Origin: an uncultured Christensenella sp.
Lineage (GTDB): Bacteria > Bacillota > Clostridia > Christensenellales > Pumilibacteraceae
Assembly (NCBI GenBank): GCA_910578545.1
Contig: CAJTPT010000012.1
Span: forward strand, 1-5,568
Length of the DNA: 5,568 nucleotides
Direction: 5' to 3'
The notes beneath the pieces were generated by a model. That model worked only from the letters and a program-made list of their open reading frames with translations, did no database searches and was not told where the DNA came from. Positions 4,465-5,568 of this stretch are shown here, piece by piece (the stretch's first letter is position 1; every line of letters starts with the position of its first letter). Made by a program: the position numbers and the translations under genes.

Positions 4465-5487
4465 ATGCCCGAATTTCTTCTTGGGCAGGGCGATTTGCTC
4501 GACAAGCGCGGCGAGCTGTGCGAGAGCGGTTATGCTTTTTCACAGGTCAAGCGGTACGACCGCGGCGCGATTAAGGGCAGTAAACTGCGCATAAAGGAAT
4601 GGGATTACTACAGCTTTTGCGATAGCGAGTGCGCTGTCGCACTAACCGTTGCCGACAACTCTTATATGTCGTTGGCTTCGGTGTCCGTAATGGACTTTGC
4701 GCACCTTAAATTTATCACTAAAAGTAAACTCGGGCTTATGTCGCGCGGCAAGCTCGGTCTTCCGTCTGACTGTTCTAGCGGAAACGTCGAGTACGACAAG
4801 GGCGGCGTCAAGCTGTCGTTCGGTATCGACGGGAACGGCAACAGGACGCTAACAGGCGAGTACAAGGGCTTTGACGGAAAGCGCGATTTTAAGTGCGAGC
4901 TAAGGCTCGAGCCCGCCGAGGGCGACAACATTACCGTCGCTATTCCGTTCGGTAAAAAGCACAAGTTTTACTACAACACCAAGGTCAACTGCCTAAAGGG
5001 TAGCGGGTGGCTTACGATAGGCGACGAGCGGCACGATTTTAACGACGGCTACGGCGGACTCGATTGGGGTCGCGGCGTGTGGCCGTACAAGAACGTTTGG
5101 TATTGGTCGTCGCTGTCGTGCGAGATAGACGGCAAGCCGTTCGGACTGAACCTCGGCTATGGGTTTGGAAAACCTGCCGCAACGGAAAACGTGATTTTCT
5201 ACGACGGCAAGGCGCACAAGCTGGATAAGGTCAAGTTCGATATCCCGTACACGCAGGGAAAACCCGATTACCTCAAACCGTGGCGGATTGCATCCGACGA
5301 CGACAGGCTGAGCTTGATGTTCTATCCGATGATTGACCGTAAGGATAAAATGAACGCATTGGTAATTGCAACAGACCAGCACCAGGTCTTTGGCAAGTTT
5401 TACGGCAAGGCAACGTTGGACGACGGCACGATTGTGACCGTTACCGATAAGGTCGGCTTCACCGAACAAGTCGTAAACAAGTGGTAA
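4465..5487 (+). CDS. DUF2804 family protein
   Basis: The 340-residue protein matches the DUF2804 family (PF10974), whose function is not known to me. Recognisable blocks are LLDKRGELCESGYAF (11-25), the central GGLDWGRGVWPYKNVWYW (198-214), FGLNLGYGFG (226-235), ATENVIFYDGKAHKLD (239-254), the PWRIASDDDRLSL segment (272-284) and a C-terminal DQHQVFGKFYG (304-314). Length is typical of the family. No signal peptide or membrane segment is seen, so it is probably cytosolic; many Trp, Tyr and Gly residues and alternating hydrophobics suggest a beta-rich fold. The ATG lies 3 nt after the rpsI stop and has no visible Shine-Dalgarno, which points to translation by coupling to S9 and co-transcription with rplM-rpsI. 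Being third in a ribosomal protein operon may reflect read-through more than a ribosomal role. Confidence 0.85.
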   Translation: MPEFLLGQGDLLDKRGELCESGYAFSQVKRYDRGAIKGSKLRIKEWDYYSFCDSECAVALTVADNSYMSLASVSVMDFAHLKFITKSKLGLMSRGKLGLPSDCSSGNVEYDKGGVKLSFGIDGNGNRTLTGEYKGFDGKRDFKCELRLEPAEGDNITVAIPFGKKHKFYYNTKVNCLKGSGWLTIGDERHDFNDGYGGLDWGRGVWPYKNVWYWSSLSCEIDGKPFGLNLGYGFGKPAATENVIFYDGKAHKLDKVKFDIPYTQGKPDYLKPWRIASDDDRLSLMFYPMIDRKDKMNALVIATDQHQVFGKFYGKATLDDGTIVTVTDKVGFTEQVVNKW

Positions 5488-5507
5488 AAAGACAAACAAT
5501 TAAATAA

Positions 5508-5529
5508 CGCTCGCCCTAAAAAGCGAGCG
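5508..5529. terminator. Hairpin between the DUF2804 gene and tRNA-Ser
   Basis: CGCTCGC (5508-5514) and GCGAGCG (5523-5529) form a perfect 7-bp stem around CCTAAAAA. It lies 20 bases after the stop of the operon's last gene, where a terminator is expected, but no T-tract follows on the plus strand. It may instead be a tRNA processing signal. On the minus strand it is followed by TTATTTAATT, a weak terminator tail. Confidence 0.45.
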
Positions 5530-5533
5530 ATAC

Positions 5534-5568
5534 GGAGAGATGGCTGAGCGGCTTAAGGCACACGCTTG
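5534..5568 (+). tRNA. tRNA-Ser, 5' part, cut by the window edge
   Basis: The sequence begins with the acceptor strand GGAGAGA (5534-5540), then T8 G9 and a D-arm GCTGAGCGGCTTAAGGC typical of bacterial serine tRNAs. The anticodon stem starts with CACGC and the loop with TT. The last base of the window would be position 34, a G, so the anticodon is probably GGA (or GCT). The anticodon, variable arm and 3' half lie outside, so the isoacceptor is inferred from similarity to known tRNA-Ser genes. Confidence 0.85.

Overview
The window looks like chromosomal DNA from a Gram-positive (Firmicutes, probably clostridial) bacterium. The evidence is the Spo0A-type DNA-binding domain, an anaerobic radical-SAM ribonucleotide reductase activase, consensus sigma-A promoters, AGGAGG-like ribosome binding sites and a classical rplM-rpsI pair. 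The bile salt hydrolase-like gene suggests an animal gut inhabitant. The species cannot be named from this sequence.

Layout from left to right. Bases 1-29 hold the intrinsic terminator of an upstream gene. Bases 139-1113 (+) encode a Cys2 Ntn-hydrolase of the choloylglycine hydrolase family. A 333-base gap follows, holding a 12-bp perfect hairpin, a 17-bp palindrome and a good promoter. Bases 1447-2151 (+) encode an NrdG-type activase that starts with GTG. A structured convergent intergenic stretch (2152-2305) carries several hairpins. Bases 2306-2689 (-) encode a 127-residue stand-alone Spo0A C-terminal-like protein. Its promoter is so close to the ATG that its mRNA is predicted to be leaderless. 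About 450 bases (2828-3281) are a tandem array of a 103-bp unit, with four full copies and one partial copy ending in a hairpin. A perfect consensus promoter (TTGACA, 17 bp, TATAAT) then drives a structured leader of about 200 nt and the operon rplM-rpsI-DUF2804. A tRNA-Ser gene is cut by the right edge.

How the genes relate. rplM and rpsI form the conserved L13/S9 pair. The DUF2804 gene follows rpsI after only 3 nt with no Shine-Dalgarno of its own, so it is probably translated by coupling to S9. The hydrolase and the activase have their own promoters and show no functional link beyond a likely anaerobic gut lifestyle. The most unusual part is 2306-3300: a receiver-less Spo0A-like regulator with sequences resembling 0A boxes in and near its promoter, next to a 103-bp repeat array whose full units each carry a one-mismatch 0A-like heptamer. 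Whether these are connected is inference only.
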